Both the position numbers and the translations under genes were made by a program. A stretch of 12,414 bases of DNA from Opitutus sp. GAS368 (GTDB taxonomy: Bacteria; Verrucomicrobiota; Verrucomicrobiia; Opitutales; Opitutaceae), in NCBI GenBank assembly GCA_945862035.1, contig CAMAXB010000058.1:1-12414 (forward strand), given 5' to 3'. The notes beneath the pieces were generated by a model. It did no database searches, was not told the origin of the DNA, and was given only the letters and a program-made list of their open reading frames with translations. This document shows positions 1 through 5,995 of the stretch, piece after piece (the stretch's first letter is position 1; every line of letters begins with the position of its first letter).

Positions 1-772
1 AGTGCACCCCGGCGAGGGCACAGGCGGTGGCGAACTCGATGAAGAGATCGCGGTCCGCCACCGTATCCATTGAATTCTGCGTGACCCTCGGCCGGCCCTT
101 GGCATCGACAAAGCCGAGCGCGCGGGCGGTGAACTCGCGGTCGATCGGGAGCGTGGTGCCGGCGATGGCCCCGGAGCCGAGCGGGCACCAGTTGGCATGA
201 TCAGCGACGACGGCAAAGCGCTCGCGATCGCGCTCCAGCATCTCGAGGTAGGCGAAAAGGTGGTGGGCCAGCGACACCGGCTGCGCCCGCTGGAGGTGGG
301 TGTAGCCCGGGATCAGGACCTCCCCATCACGCGTGGCCACCGCGAGAATCGCCCGCTGGGCCTCGAGCAACTTGGCCGAGAGTGTCGCACAGGCATGCTT
401 GAAGAATAGCCGCATGTCCGTCGCGACCTGATCATTGCGGCTGCGCGCCGTGTGCAGCTTGGCCGCCGCGGGCACGCGCTTCGTCAGCGCCTGCTCGATG
501 TTCATGTGCACGTCCTCAAGCTGCGTGCTCCATGTGAAACGACCCGCCGCGATCTCGGCCAGAATAGCATCGAGCCCGCCGTGAATGGCGTCGCGTTCCT
601 TCGCGGTGATCAGCCCGACGTGCGCCAGCATGGCCGAGTGGGCCTTGCTCCCGGCAATGTCAAAGGGAGCGAGGCGGTGGTCAAAGGACACCGATTCGCT
701 GAAACGCAGCATGAGGTCCGCCGGACCTTCAGAGAACCGCCCACCCCACGTCGCCTGGGATTTCTTAGCCAT
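1..772 (-). CDS. argH: Argininosuccinate lyase, N-terminal 257 residues (cut by left edge)
   Basis: Argininosuccinate lyase cleaves argininosuccinate to arginine and fumarate, the last step of arginine biosynthesis, in the cytoplasm as a homotetramer. Read on the minus strand from the ATG at 772-770, the protein begins MAKKSQATWGGRFSEGPADL, the usual ASL opening with the conserved WGGRF. Residues 86-93 (EDVHMNIE) and 107-115 (HTARSRNDQ) are hallmark substrate-binding segments. Further on come PGYTHLQRAQPVSLAHH, with the conserved TH pair, and GSGAIAGTTLPIDRE. The fumarase/ASL signature loop with the catalytic serine lies in the missing C-terminal part; family members are about 460 residues long. 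No stop interrupts the frame. The gene is divergent from the secreted-protein gene at 859, with 86 bp between the starts, so both promoters must lie there or overlap the genes. Identification is firm; only the truncation limits it. Confidence 0.96.
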   Translation of the reverse strand, partial: MAKKSQATWGGRFSEGPADLMLRFSESVSFDHRLAPFDIAGSKAHSAMLAHVGLITAKERDAIHGGLDAILAEIAAGRFTWSTQLEDVHMNIEQALTKRVPAAAKLHTARSRNDQVATDMRLFFKHACATLSAKLLEAQRAILAVATRDGEVLIPGYTHLQRAQPVSLAHHLFAYLEMLERDRERFAVVADHANWCPLGSGAIAGTTLPIDREFTARALGFVDAKGRPRVTQNSMDTVADRDLFIEFATACALAGVH

Positions 773-858
773 AATAGGCCCCAGCACAGAACCCCGGACC
801 ACGCGGCGCAACGCGAAAGATGGATTGCCGGGGCCGACTTCCCCCGCACGCTGCCGGG

Positions 859-1329
859 ATGCGTCGCGGGCTCCTCTTCCTGTTTCTCGCCGTCGGCCTA
901 GCCATCGGCGGCCCCGCGACGTTTGCCGCGGAGGGGCTGCCCGATCCCGTCTATGCCGCGGCGACGGTCGACAAGGTCAGGACCTCGATTTACGTCGGCA
1001 GCATCACCCTGGAGATGCCGCCGTTCCGGCACGTTGCCGGAGGCTACGAATCCACCTACGCCGCGCGCGTGTTTCCCTATTTTTTCTATAACGAGAAAGG
1101 CCGCATCACCATCGATCTGCCGGATGACCACGTGCGGCGTCTTGCGGCCGGCGAACGGATTGAGTTCGTCGGCCGGGCGCAGAACCTGAAGGGCGAGCCG
1201 CGGCGCGTGGAGGGTCATGCGATCCCCGCGGACGCGCTTTCGGGCACGATCAAGGTGCGGATCTGGGTCAGCCCCAAGATCGAGTTGATCTTCAATTCCC
1301 GTTACCGGTTTACCGGTCGGGAGGGGTGA
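859..1329 (+). CDS. Small secreted protein of unknown function
   Basis: This encodes a 156-residue protein that I do not recognise as a characterised family. The ATG at 859 is preferred over an upstream in-frame start at 820 because it gives a clean signal peptide: MRR, then a hydrophobic stretch (LLFLFLAVGLAIGG), then a small-residue cleavage region TFAA|EG near residue 24. The mature part, about 130 residues, is rich in beta-type sequence (TSIYVGSITLEM, YAARVFPYFFYNEKGRITIDL, IKVRIWVSPKIELIFNSRYRF) with no cysteines, so a periplasmic or envelope beta-domain is plausible. That is inference. No catalytic motif is apparent. The gene is divergent from argH and followed by a hairpin. The last codons contain a tandem 8-mer ttaccggt (1302-1309 and 1310-1317). 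The coding call rests on the signal peptide and coherent sequence; function is unknown. Confidence 0.8.
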   Translation: MRRGLLFLFLAVGLAIGGPATFAAEGLPDPVYAAATVDKVRTSIYVGSITLEMPPFRHVAGGYESTYAARVFPYFFYNEKGRITIDLPDDHVRRLAAGERIEFVGRAQNLKGEPRRVEGHAIPADALSGTIKVRIWVSPKIELIFNSRYRFTGREG

Positions 1330-1440
1330 ACCCGGGCTTCGCCGGTCTCGCTGAGGCCGAGGATTGCGTGGTGGAACGCGTTGCCCTCAACGCGTTGGTT
1401 TGTAAGTCAGCGTCAAACGATTCGATCCAGCGTCTTGGGG
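1326..1440. repeat. Possible dispersed intergenic repeat
   Basis: This stretch follows the secreted-protein gene and contains the 9-bp hairpin. It has no convincing gene of its own. Conceptual translations of both strands (for example NALRATRSTTQSSASARPAK on the minus strand) resemble, from memory only, short spurious ORFs often predicted in verrucomicrobial genomes. That would make it a copy of a dispersed non-coding repeat. No second copy is present in this window, so the call is weak. Confidence 0.25.
1375..1396 (+). terminator. Candidate terminator-like hairpin
   Basis: A perfect 9-bp stem, aacgcgttg with caacgcgtt, closes on a 4-base loop (ccct), starting 46 bp after the stop of the secreted-protein gene. 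The downstream bases are only moderately T-rich (ggtttgt), so this is not a textbook intrinsic terminator. It may instead be part of a dispersed repeat covering about 1326-1440. Confidence 0.35.
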
Positions 1441-1467
1441 CAAGCCGCTCCACCTTCCAGACCGGGC

Positions 1468-1788
1468 TCAACCCACCGCCACCGTCCCGAGCCGGGCGCG
1501 AACCTCGGACACGGCGTCGGGAATGGACCAGGGCTTCGCGGGGAAGCCAGCCGCGCCGGCGCGATTGATCTCGTCCCGCACGGCCGGGCTCAACTGGCCG
1601 GTCATCAGAATCACCCGGATAGCGGCGCGGATCTGAAGCACCCGGCGGAACGCCTCCCACCCGCTCATGCGCGACAGGCCAAGGTCGCAGGGCACGAGGG
1701 CAACCGCTTTCTGGTGGCGCTCGAACGTCTCGACTGCCTCCGCCCCATCCCGTGCCTTCAGGACTTTGTAGCCCTGCCATTCCAGCGC
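1468..1788 (-). pseudogene. Response-regulator receiver domain remnant, N-terminus missing
   Basis: The open frame runs from just inside an in-frame stop (1789-1791) to the TGA at 1468-1470. It reads as the last four-fifths of a receiver (REC) domain: EWQGYKVLKARDGAEAVETF, then the phospho-acceptor region PCDLGLSRMSGWEAFRRV (aspartate at about 1684-1686), then RVILMTGQLSPAVRDEI with the conserved Thr, then GFPAKPW with the conserved Lys. The beta1-strand with the acidic pair that binds Mg2+ (typically VDDE) is absent: an in-frame stop precedes the match, and the other frames just upstream toward the tRNA gene do not supply it. No normal start exists; the only in-frame candidate found, a GTG at 1695, would start inside the domain. 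The best reading is the decayed C-terminal receiver of a hybrid histidine kinase or a broken single-domain regulator. The domain assignment is good; the pseudogene status is inference from the missing N-terminus. Confidence 0.65.
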
Positions 1789-1859
1789 TCAGCCAATCCA
1801 AGGGGGCGGACGGAAAGCGGCTCCTCGCCACCCCCGCCCGGCTGATTCCGGCTTTACCC

Positions 1860-1888
1860 TTGTCGGATCCCTCCCCGGCACCTAGATA
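1860..1888 (+). promoter_or_regulatory. Sigma-70-type promoter for the tRNA-Arg gene
   Basis: A -35-like TTGTCG (1860-1865) is separated by exactly 17 bases from a -10-like TAGATA (1883-1888). This would start transcription near 1895, a few bases before the tRNA 5' end at 1902. Spacing and position fit a housekeeping promoter. It is a by-eye match only. Confidence 0.55.
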
Positions 1889-1901
1889 AACGACGCCTTG
1901 G

Positions 1902-1978
1902 GTGCCCGTAGCTCAACTGGATAGAGCTCTCGCCTTCTAAGCGAGCGGTCGTGGGTTCGAATCCCGCCGGGCACGCCA
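1902..1978 (+). tRNA. tRNA-Arg, anticodon TCT, CCA encoded
   Basis: A complete cloverleaf can be folded by hand. The acceptor stem is GTGCCCG (1902-1908) with CGGGCAC (1968-1974). The D-stem is GCTC (1911-1914) with GAGC (1924-1927). The anticodon stem is CTCGC (1929-1933) with GCGAG (1941-1945), with loop CTTCTAA. The variable loop is short (CGGTC), and the T-stem is GTGGG with CCCGC around TTCGAAT. The discriminator is G1975, followed by a genomically encoded CCA at 1976-1978. The anticodon TCT (1936-1938) reads AGA and probably AGG arginine codons, which are rare in a GC-rich genome, so this is a low-demand isoacceptor. The next coding frame begins within 50 bp downstream. Confidence 0.97.
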
Positions 1979-2024
1979 CGCCGCCCTTGTGCCAAGCGGG
2001 CGAGTGAATCAGACCCGTTGCAAC

Positions 2025-2669
2025 GTGCCTCCACCCGTCACCCTTCTTTTACTCGGCGCGACCGGGGCCGTCGGCTCACAGGTCCTGAGGTTGGCCCAGC
2101 AGGATCCCCGCATCGGCCGCGTGATCTGCCCCACGCGACGCCCCCTGCCCCCTCACTCCAGGGTCTTGAATCCAATCGTGGACTTCTCCGCGCTGTCCGC
2201 CGAAGTCGGCTGGCAAGCCGATGCCGGCATCGGTTGCCTCGGCACCACACTCCGCCTGGCGGGATCGACGGAGGCCTTTGACCGCATCGAACGAGGCTAC
2301 CTGATCACCGCCGCCACCCTCGCCCACCGCGCGGGGACCCCCACCTTCGCCTACAACTCCTCGGTCGGCGCCGACCGCGGAGCCCGCGGGCTCTACCTGC
2401 GAACCAAGGGCCGCGTGGAGGCCGAGTTGTCCACGCTCGGCTTTGCCTCGCTCACCCACGTCCGCCCCTCGGTGCTCGACGCCGGCCCGCGGCCCGACTC
2501 CCGTCCGGGCGAGCGCCTCGCGCTGGCCATGATGAAGCCCCTCGCCTTCCTGCTGCCCCGTCGTATCCGTCCGGTCACGACCGCCGCCGTCGCCCGCACC
2601 CTGCTGGAGGCCGCCCTCGCGGCGGAACCCGGCGTGAAGATCATCGAGTCGGAGGCGATCGCGATTTGA
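2025..2669 (+). CDS. NAD(P)-binding SDR/NmrA-like protein (atypical SDR, HTATIP2-like)
   Basis: This encodes a roughly 214-residue protein with an N-terminal Rossmann fold: beta1 TLLLLGATGAVGSQVL contains the GxxGxxG dinucleotide loop (about residues 11-17). It continues with YNSSVGAD, a YxxxK pair (Y124...K128 in YLRTKG), and HVRPSVLDAG followed by SRPGERLA. This order, including RP near the C-terminal third followed by an RPGE-like segment, matches the atypical SDRs that include human HTATIP2/TIP30 and many bacterial oxidoreductase or NAD-dependent epimerase annotations. Substrate and reaction are not predictable. No ATG is available: in-frame GTG codons lie at 1989, 2004 and 2025. I chose 2025 because it places the first beta-strand at the normal distance from the N-terminus, but none has a convincing Shine-Dalgarno sequence. 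The gene is transcribed away from the tRNA gene, and its stop codon is inside a long inverted repeat. Confidence 0.88.
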   Translation: MPPPVTLLLLGATGAVGSQVLRLAQQDPRIGRVICPTRRPLPPHSRVLNPIVDFSALSAEVGWQADAGIGCLGTTLRLAGSTEAFDRIERGYLITAATLAHRAGTPTFAYNSSVGADRGARGLYLRTKGRVEAELSTLGFASLTHVRPSVLDAGPRPDSRPGERLALAMMKPLAFLLPRRIRPVTTAAVARTLLEAALAAEPGVKIIESEAIAI

Positions 2670-2753
2670 TGGGGCCGCGGGGTCGTCGACCCCGGTCAGT
2701 TTCCGTGGCAGCGGAGGATTCAATCACCGGGTCAACGACCCCAGCCCCATCAA
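2666..2753. repeat. Long imperfect inverted repeat at the 3' end of the SDR gene
   Basis: The left arm (2666-2696) starts ttgatggggc and contains ggggtcgtcgacccc. The right arm (2726-2753) runs accgggtcaacgaccc to gccccatcaa and is nearly its reverse complement, with a 29-base spacer. The arms pair over about 26-28 bases with a few mismatches. The SDR stop codon TGA (2667-2669) is in the left arm, so the structure would form at the mRNA end and could act as a terminator or 3' stabiliser. No T-tract follows. It could equally be a REP/MITE-like palindrome. Confidence 0.6.
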
Positions 2754-2909
2754 TCAGATCCCGCTGCGGACAAGTACGCCTCGAGCACGGCAATCAATCC
2801 CAATGCTCAGCGCTCAGCATAATTTATCGACGCCGAATAGCCGGATTTCCCGTTGATTTCCTGTAGGATGCAACACAGAGGCCGTCCACGGAGGATCGTT
2901 CGAAGACCG

Positions 2910-2938
2910 TTGGCTCTTGCCAAAGGTGATGATATGTT
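2910..2938 (+). promoter_or_regulatory. Predicted lexA promoter
   Basis: TTGGCT (2910-2915) is separated by 17 bases from TATGTT (2933-2938). This is a reasonable sigma-70-like pair whose -10 overlaps the LexA operator at 2935-2948. Transcription would start near 2945, giving a very short leader before the ATG at 2960. The overlap explains how LexA could block its own promoter. The match is by eye. Confidence 0.45.
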
Positions 2939-2948
2939 CATTTGAACA
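2935..2948. promoter_or_regulatory. LexA operator (SOS box), TGTTC-N4-GAACA
   Basis: TGTTCATTTGAACA is a perfect 5-bp dyad with a 4-base spacer, ending 11 bases before the lexA ATG. It corresponds to the LexA-binding motif reported for Verrucomicrobia (TGTTC-N4-GAACA). It differs from the E. coli CTGT-N8-ACAG box and from the Bacillus-type GAAC-N4-GTTC box. Its place over the likely -10 and directly before lexA makes autoregulation very probable. No other copy of the full motif was seen in front of imuA, imuB or dnaE2. Confidence 0.9.
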
Positions 2949-2959
2949 CATCTCGATTT

Positions 2960-3571
2960 ATGCTGACCGAAAAACAAGAGGCGATTCTGGACTACGTGCG
3001 GGAGGTGCAAGCCGACCGTGGCATGCCGCCCAGCACGCGGGACATCCAGAAGCAGTTCGGCTATGAGAGCCAAAACGCCGTCATGAACCACCTCCGCGCC
3101 CTCGCCAAGAAGGGCGCCATCACCCAGATCGATGGCCGCACCTGGGGCCTCAAGGCCACCGCCGTCCAGGGCCAACTCTTCACCATCCCGGTCTACGGCA
3201 CCATCCCCGCCGGCAATCCCGTCTCCGCCGAACAGACCGCCGACGAATCCCTGCCGATCGATCCGCGGCTCTTCGGCGTCGAACACGCGCGCCGCCGCCA
3301 GCTCTGGGCCCTGCGCGTAAGCGGCGACTCGATGATCGAGGCCCACATCCTCGACGGCGACCTCGCGATCCTGGAACGCCGCGAACCGCGCGAGGGCGAC
3401 ATCATCGCGGCCCTGATCGACGAGAACACCACCACCCTCAAACGCCTGCGCTACGCCGCCGGCCAGCCCGTGTTACATCCCGAGAACCCTCGCTACCCGG
3501 ACATCCTTCCGCAGAGCGGGCTCGAATGTCAGGGCGTCCTCGTCGGCGTGATCCGACGCTCCCCGCGCTGA
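2960..3571 (+). CDS. lexA: LexA repressor, SOS regulator with self-cleavage domain
   Basis: LexA represses DNA-damage genes as a dimer and inactivates itself by autoproteolysis when RecA filaments form. The 203-residue protein has an N-terminal winged helix-turn-helix (MLTEKQEAILDYVREV, then PPSTRDIQKQFGYES and NAVMNHLRALAKKGAI, about residues 1-57) and a C-terminal S24-type domain. The cleavage site is Ala84-Gly85 in GTIPAGNP. The catalytic serine is S124 in SGDSMIEA and the general base is K161 in TTTLKRL; the 37-residue spacing equals that of E. coli Ser119/Lys156, so it should be cleavable. The ATG at 2960 is preferred: an in-frame TTG at 2942 would lie inside the operator. The gene heads an imuA-imuB-dnaE2 cassette and its end overlaps the imuA frame. 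It may be a cassette-specific second LexA or the only one in the genome. Confidence 0.97.
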   Translation: MLTEKQEAILDYVREVQADRGMPPSTRDIQKQFGYESQNAVMNHLRALAKKGAITQIDGRTWGLKATAVQGQLFTIPVYGTIPAGNPVSAEQTADESLPIDPRLFGVEHARRRQLWALRVSGDSMIEAHILDGDLAILERREPREGDIIAALIDENTTTLKRLRYAAGQPVLHPENPRYPDILPQSGLECQGVLVGVIRRSPR

Positions 3572-4251
3572 GCGCGTTCCCGTCTGCGTCCCGTGATGAA
3601 GCCGCCCCCGTGCCGTCCGTCCCCGCCCAGCTCTCGAGTCTGCGTCAGTTGCTCGCCGCGCGTTTTCCGCAGGCTGCGCGACCCGCGGACGCACGCCTGC
3701 TGACCGGCATCCCCTCGGTTGACGAAGCCACCGGCGGCCTGCCCCGCTCCGCCCTGACCGAGCTCGTCAGCGCCAAGCCGCACGCCGGGGCCCAGCTCTT
3801 CCTCGCCCAACTGCTCGCCGTCAGCCGCGCTCTGCCCTCCCGCGCAGCCCTGATCGATGCCTCCGACCAGTTCGATCCCGGCTCGATCCCCGACGAGCAC
3901 CTGGAGCACCTGCTATGGATTCGTTGCCGCAGCCTGCAGGACGCCCTGCCGGCCGCCGACATCCTCGCGCGCGATGCCAACTTCGATCTCATCCTGCTCG
4001 ACCTCGCCGCCGAGTCGCGCACGGCCCTGCGCCGCATCCCCGCGCATAGCTGGTACCGCCTGCAGCGCGCCGTCGAGCAGACCCACCTCGCCTTCCTGAT
4101 CCTCACACCGGTCGCACTGGTGCCCAGCGCCCAGCTGCGTCTGGAACTCGTCCGGGCCCACGACCTGTCAGCCCAGAACCAGCCGCGGCCGCAGCTAGCC
4201 GGAGCGCTCCAGGTGACACCCCAGCGCCAGCGGCTAGCCGCGTCAGCCTGA
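3526..4251 (+). CDS. imuA: ImuA, RecA-like accessory protein of the mutasome
   Basis: ImuA proteins (also called SulA-like or RecA-superfamily proteins) act with ImuB and DnaE2 in damage-induced mutagenesis. This protein is up to 241 residues. The recognisable core starts near residue 58 with LLTGIPSVDEATGGLPRSALTELV, the opening of the RecA/ImuA fold. It continues with the Walker B-like FDLILLDLA (Asp159) and the strand LAFLILTPVALVPSAQL. At the Walker A position the sequence is VSAKPHAGAQLF, without GKT/S, so ATP binding of the RecA type is unlikely. This fits ImuA proteins as adaptors. The start is uncertain: ATG 3526 overlaps lexA by 46 bases, whereas GTG 3610 would give a shorter protein beginning just before the core. 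Neither has a strong Shine-Dalgarno sequence. The overlap or tight spacing with lexA and the 36-bp gap to imuB point to one transcript. Confidence 0.88.
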   Translation: MSGRPRRRDPTLPALSAFPSASRDEAAPVPSVPAQLSSLRQLLAARFPQAARPADARLLTGIPSVDEATGGLPRSALTELVSAKPHAGAQLFLAQLLAVSRALPSRAALIDASDQFDPGSIPDEHLEHLLWIRCRSLQDALPAADILARDANFDLILLDLAAESRTALRRIPAHSWYRLQRAVEQTHLAFLILTPVALVPSAQLRLELVRAHDLSAQNQPRPQLAGALQVTPQRQRLAASA

Positions 4252-4287
4252 GCCGGTCCACCGGCTTCGTGCGCTGCCTCGTCGTCC

Positions 4288-5754
4288 ATGTACGCCGTCC
4301 TCCATCTGGCCGATTTCGCCCTGCAGGCCGTACTCCGCACCACCGATGGCGCCAACCGCGACAACCTCCCCGCCGCCTTGCTCGATCCGACCCAGCGTCC
4401 CCCAGTCATCGTCGCCTGCACCGTGGCCGCACGGCAGGAGGGCGTGGCCTGCGGTCAAACTTCCTCCCAAGCTCTGGCCCGCAGCCCCCAGCTCCGCCTG
4501 CTCGTGCCCCGACCGGACGCCGAGCAGGAGGCCGGGGCCGCCCTGCTCGCCACCGCCTTTGCCATCTGCCCCGCCGTCGAGGCCACCGCGCCCGGCGTCT
4601 GCACGCTGCAGATCGACGGCGTCTCCCCCGAGCGCCGCGAACCCGCGATCAGCGAGGCGCTGGCCCGTCTCGTTGTCCTCGGCCTGCACGCAACCGGGGG
4701 CGCCGGCCCCACACCACTGCTCGCCCTCTACGCAGCGCGGCACACGGATGCGCTGCTGATTCTCCGCGAGGAACGCGCCTTCCTCGCGCCGCTGCCCCTT
4801 GCCGCCGCCGATCCCGAGCCGGCGATGGCCAGCCTTCTCGCCCGCTGGGGTCTGCACACCCTCGGCGACCTGACCGCCCTGCCCAAGGCCGCGCTGGCCC
4901 AGCGCCTCGGCCCGCCCGGCGTCGCCCTCTGGGAACGCGCGGCCGGCGAGACCTCGCGGCCGCTCCAGCTCGTCGTGCCGCCACCGGTCTTAACCGCCGC
5001 GCTGACCTGTGAATTCGCACTGGAAACGCTTGAGCCCCTGCTCTTCCTGCTGCGGCGCTTCGTCGACCGGCTGGCCCTCGAACTCGCCACGGCGGCCCTC
5101 GCCGCGGCCGAGCTGCAGCTCACCCTGGCTCTGGCCGACGAGACCACCCTCGCCCACACCCTGCGCCTGCCAGAGCCGTCGACCGACGCCGACACGCTCT
5201 TCCGCACCCTGCACACCCACTTGGAGAGCCTGCGCACCGCCTCCGCCATCGTGGGTATCCAACTCTCGATTACGCCGACCCGGGGCACGCTCCGCCAGCA
5301 CGGGCTCTTCGACCGGGCGTTGCGCGATCCCCACCTCTTCACCGAGACCCTGGCCCGCATCGCCGCCGTTGTCGGAGCGGACCGCGTCGGGACGCCCCTT
5401 CGGCGCGACACCCACCGGGCGGATGCCTTCGCCCTCGCCCCGCCCGCCACCGAGATTCCGCCCGCGCTTCCGCCGGCCGTGCACCCAGCCCAGGGACTGG
5501 TGCTGCGCCGCTACCGTCCGCCGCGCCCCGTCCAAGTCGAGCTGTCCGCCCCGCCCGCCGCCCGTCCCGCCTGGGTCCGCACCGAAGGCGGCGGATCCGT
5601 CGTGCACGTCGCCCACGGCCCTTGGCGGTCGTCCGGCGACTGGTGGCAGAACGACCGGCTCTGGCAGCGCGAGGAATGGGACGTCGAGCTCGACGGGCTC
5701 TACCGCCTGGTCCGTACCCCGCAGGGTTGGTTTCTCGAGGGCGAGTATGACTGA
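4288..5754 (+). CDS. imuB: ImuB, catalytically inactive Y-family polymerase homologue
   Basis: ImuB is a DinB-related scaffold that links DnaE2 to the beta sliding clamp during translesion synthesis. The 488-residue protein starts MYAVLHLADFALQAVLR, the ImuB version of the Y-family first strand, without the DxDxFF metal-binding residues of true polymerases. The region corresponding to the second acidic motif (APGVCTLQIDGVS) lacks the S-I-D-E catalytic pair. A helix-hairpin-helix-like thumb segment follows (LLARWGLHTLGDLTALPKAAL, about residues 180-200), then a little-finger-like region. QHGLF (337-341) fits a Q-x-x-L-F clamp-binding pentapeptide and sits where ImuB proteins usually carry it. 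The end, GPWRSSGDWW, then REEWDVELDGLYRLVR and GWFLEGEYD, is the characteristic ImuB C-terminal motif. The gene follows imuA closely, and its stop is followed by a repeat-rich gap before dnaE2. Confidence 0.93.
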   Translation: MYAVLHLADFALQAVLRTTDGANRDNLPAALLDPTQRPPVIVACTVAARQEGVACGQTSSQALARSPQLRLLVPRPDAEQEAGAALLATAFAICPAVEATAPGVCTLQIDGVSPERREPAISEALARLVVLGLHATGGAGPTPLLALYAARHTDALLILREERAFLAPLPLAAADPEPAMASLLARWGLHTLGDLTALPKAALAQRLGPPGVALWERAAGETSRPLQLVVPPPVLTAALTCEFALETLEPLLFLLRRFVDRLALELATAALAAAELQLTLALADETTLAHTLRLPEPSTDADTLFRTLHTHLESLRTASAIVGIQLSITPTRGTLRQHGLFDRALRDPHLFTETLARIAAVVGADRVGTPLRRDTHRADAFALAPPATEIPPALPPAVHPAQGLVLRRYRPPRPVQVELSAPPAARPAWVRTEGGGSVVHVAHGPWRSSGDWWQNDRLWQREEWDVELDGLYRLVRTPQGWFLEGEYD

Positions 5755-5781
5755 GCCACCCGAACGCGAACCGATCAGCCT

Positions 5782-5970
5782 CAACCACGGATGGACACGG
5801 ATAAACACGGATTCCCAGTAAGGGAGAGCCCTCACACCAAAGCGGTGCTCAACGGCTTTTCTCCGAGTCAAGCCGACCCTCTTTCCTTCGCGCCTTTTCC
5901 TTCGCCCGTACAAATGACTCCGCCTTCCACGGATCGTGATTCGTGGCGATTCGCGCCGATTCGCGGGCCA
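5782..5970. repeat. Periodic short-word repeats in the imuB-dnaE2 gap
   Basis: The 241-bp gap between imuB and dnaE2 has no gene. It contains cacggat three times at an exact 10-bp period (5786, 5796, 5806) and again at 5928. This is followed by gattcg three times, also at a 10-bp period (5938, 5948, 5958). Between them, ttccttcgc occurs twice (5883 and 5897). A related cacggat array with a 9-bp period occurs at 9765-9786, and its reverse complement at 9920-9944. The pattern resembles dispersed intergenic word-repeats seen in several environmental bacterial groups. No LexA box or convincing promoter is visible, and the dnaE2 ribosome-binding site is weak (gaagag at about 5983). Confidence 0.65.
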
Positions 5971-5995
5971 ATCCGTTTAGTCGAAGAGTCTCATC

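Noticed and set aside
1310..1831. Long minus-strand frame of 173 codons
   Set aside because: Its arginine- and proline-rich translation overlaps the better-supported receiver-domain frame and the repeat; it has no recognisable domain.
1902..1978. tRNA gene as an integration (att) site
   Set aside because: No duplicate of the tRNA 3' end was seen in the window and no integrase gene is present.
2942..2959. TTG start extending LexA by six residues
   Set aside because: It would lie inside the LexA operator and upstream of or at the predicted transcription start; starting at ATG 2960 puts the cleavage site at Ala84-Gly85 as in E. coli.
5782..5970. CRISPR-like array
   Set aside because: The repeats are only 6-7 bases at 10-bp spacing, with no spacers of CRISPR length and no cas genes.
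5755..5995. A second LexA box or clear promoter before dnaE2
   Set aside because: No TGTTC-N4-GAACA or close variant was found in the gap, and no well-spaced -35/-10 pair stands out.
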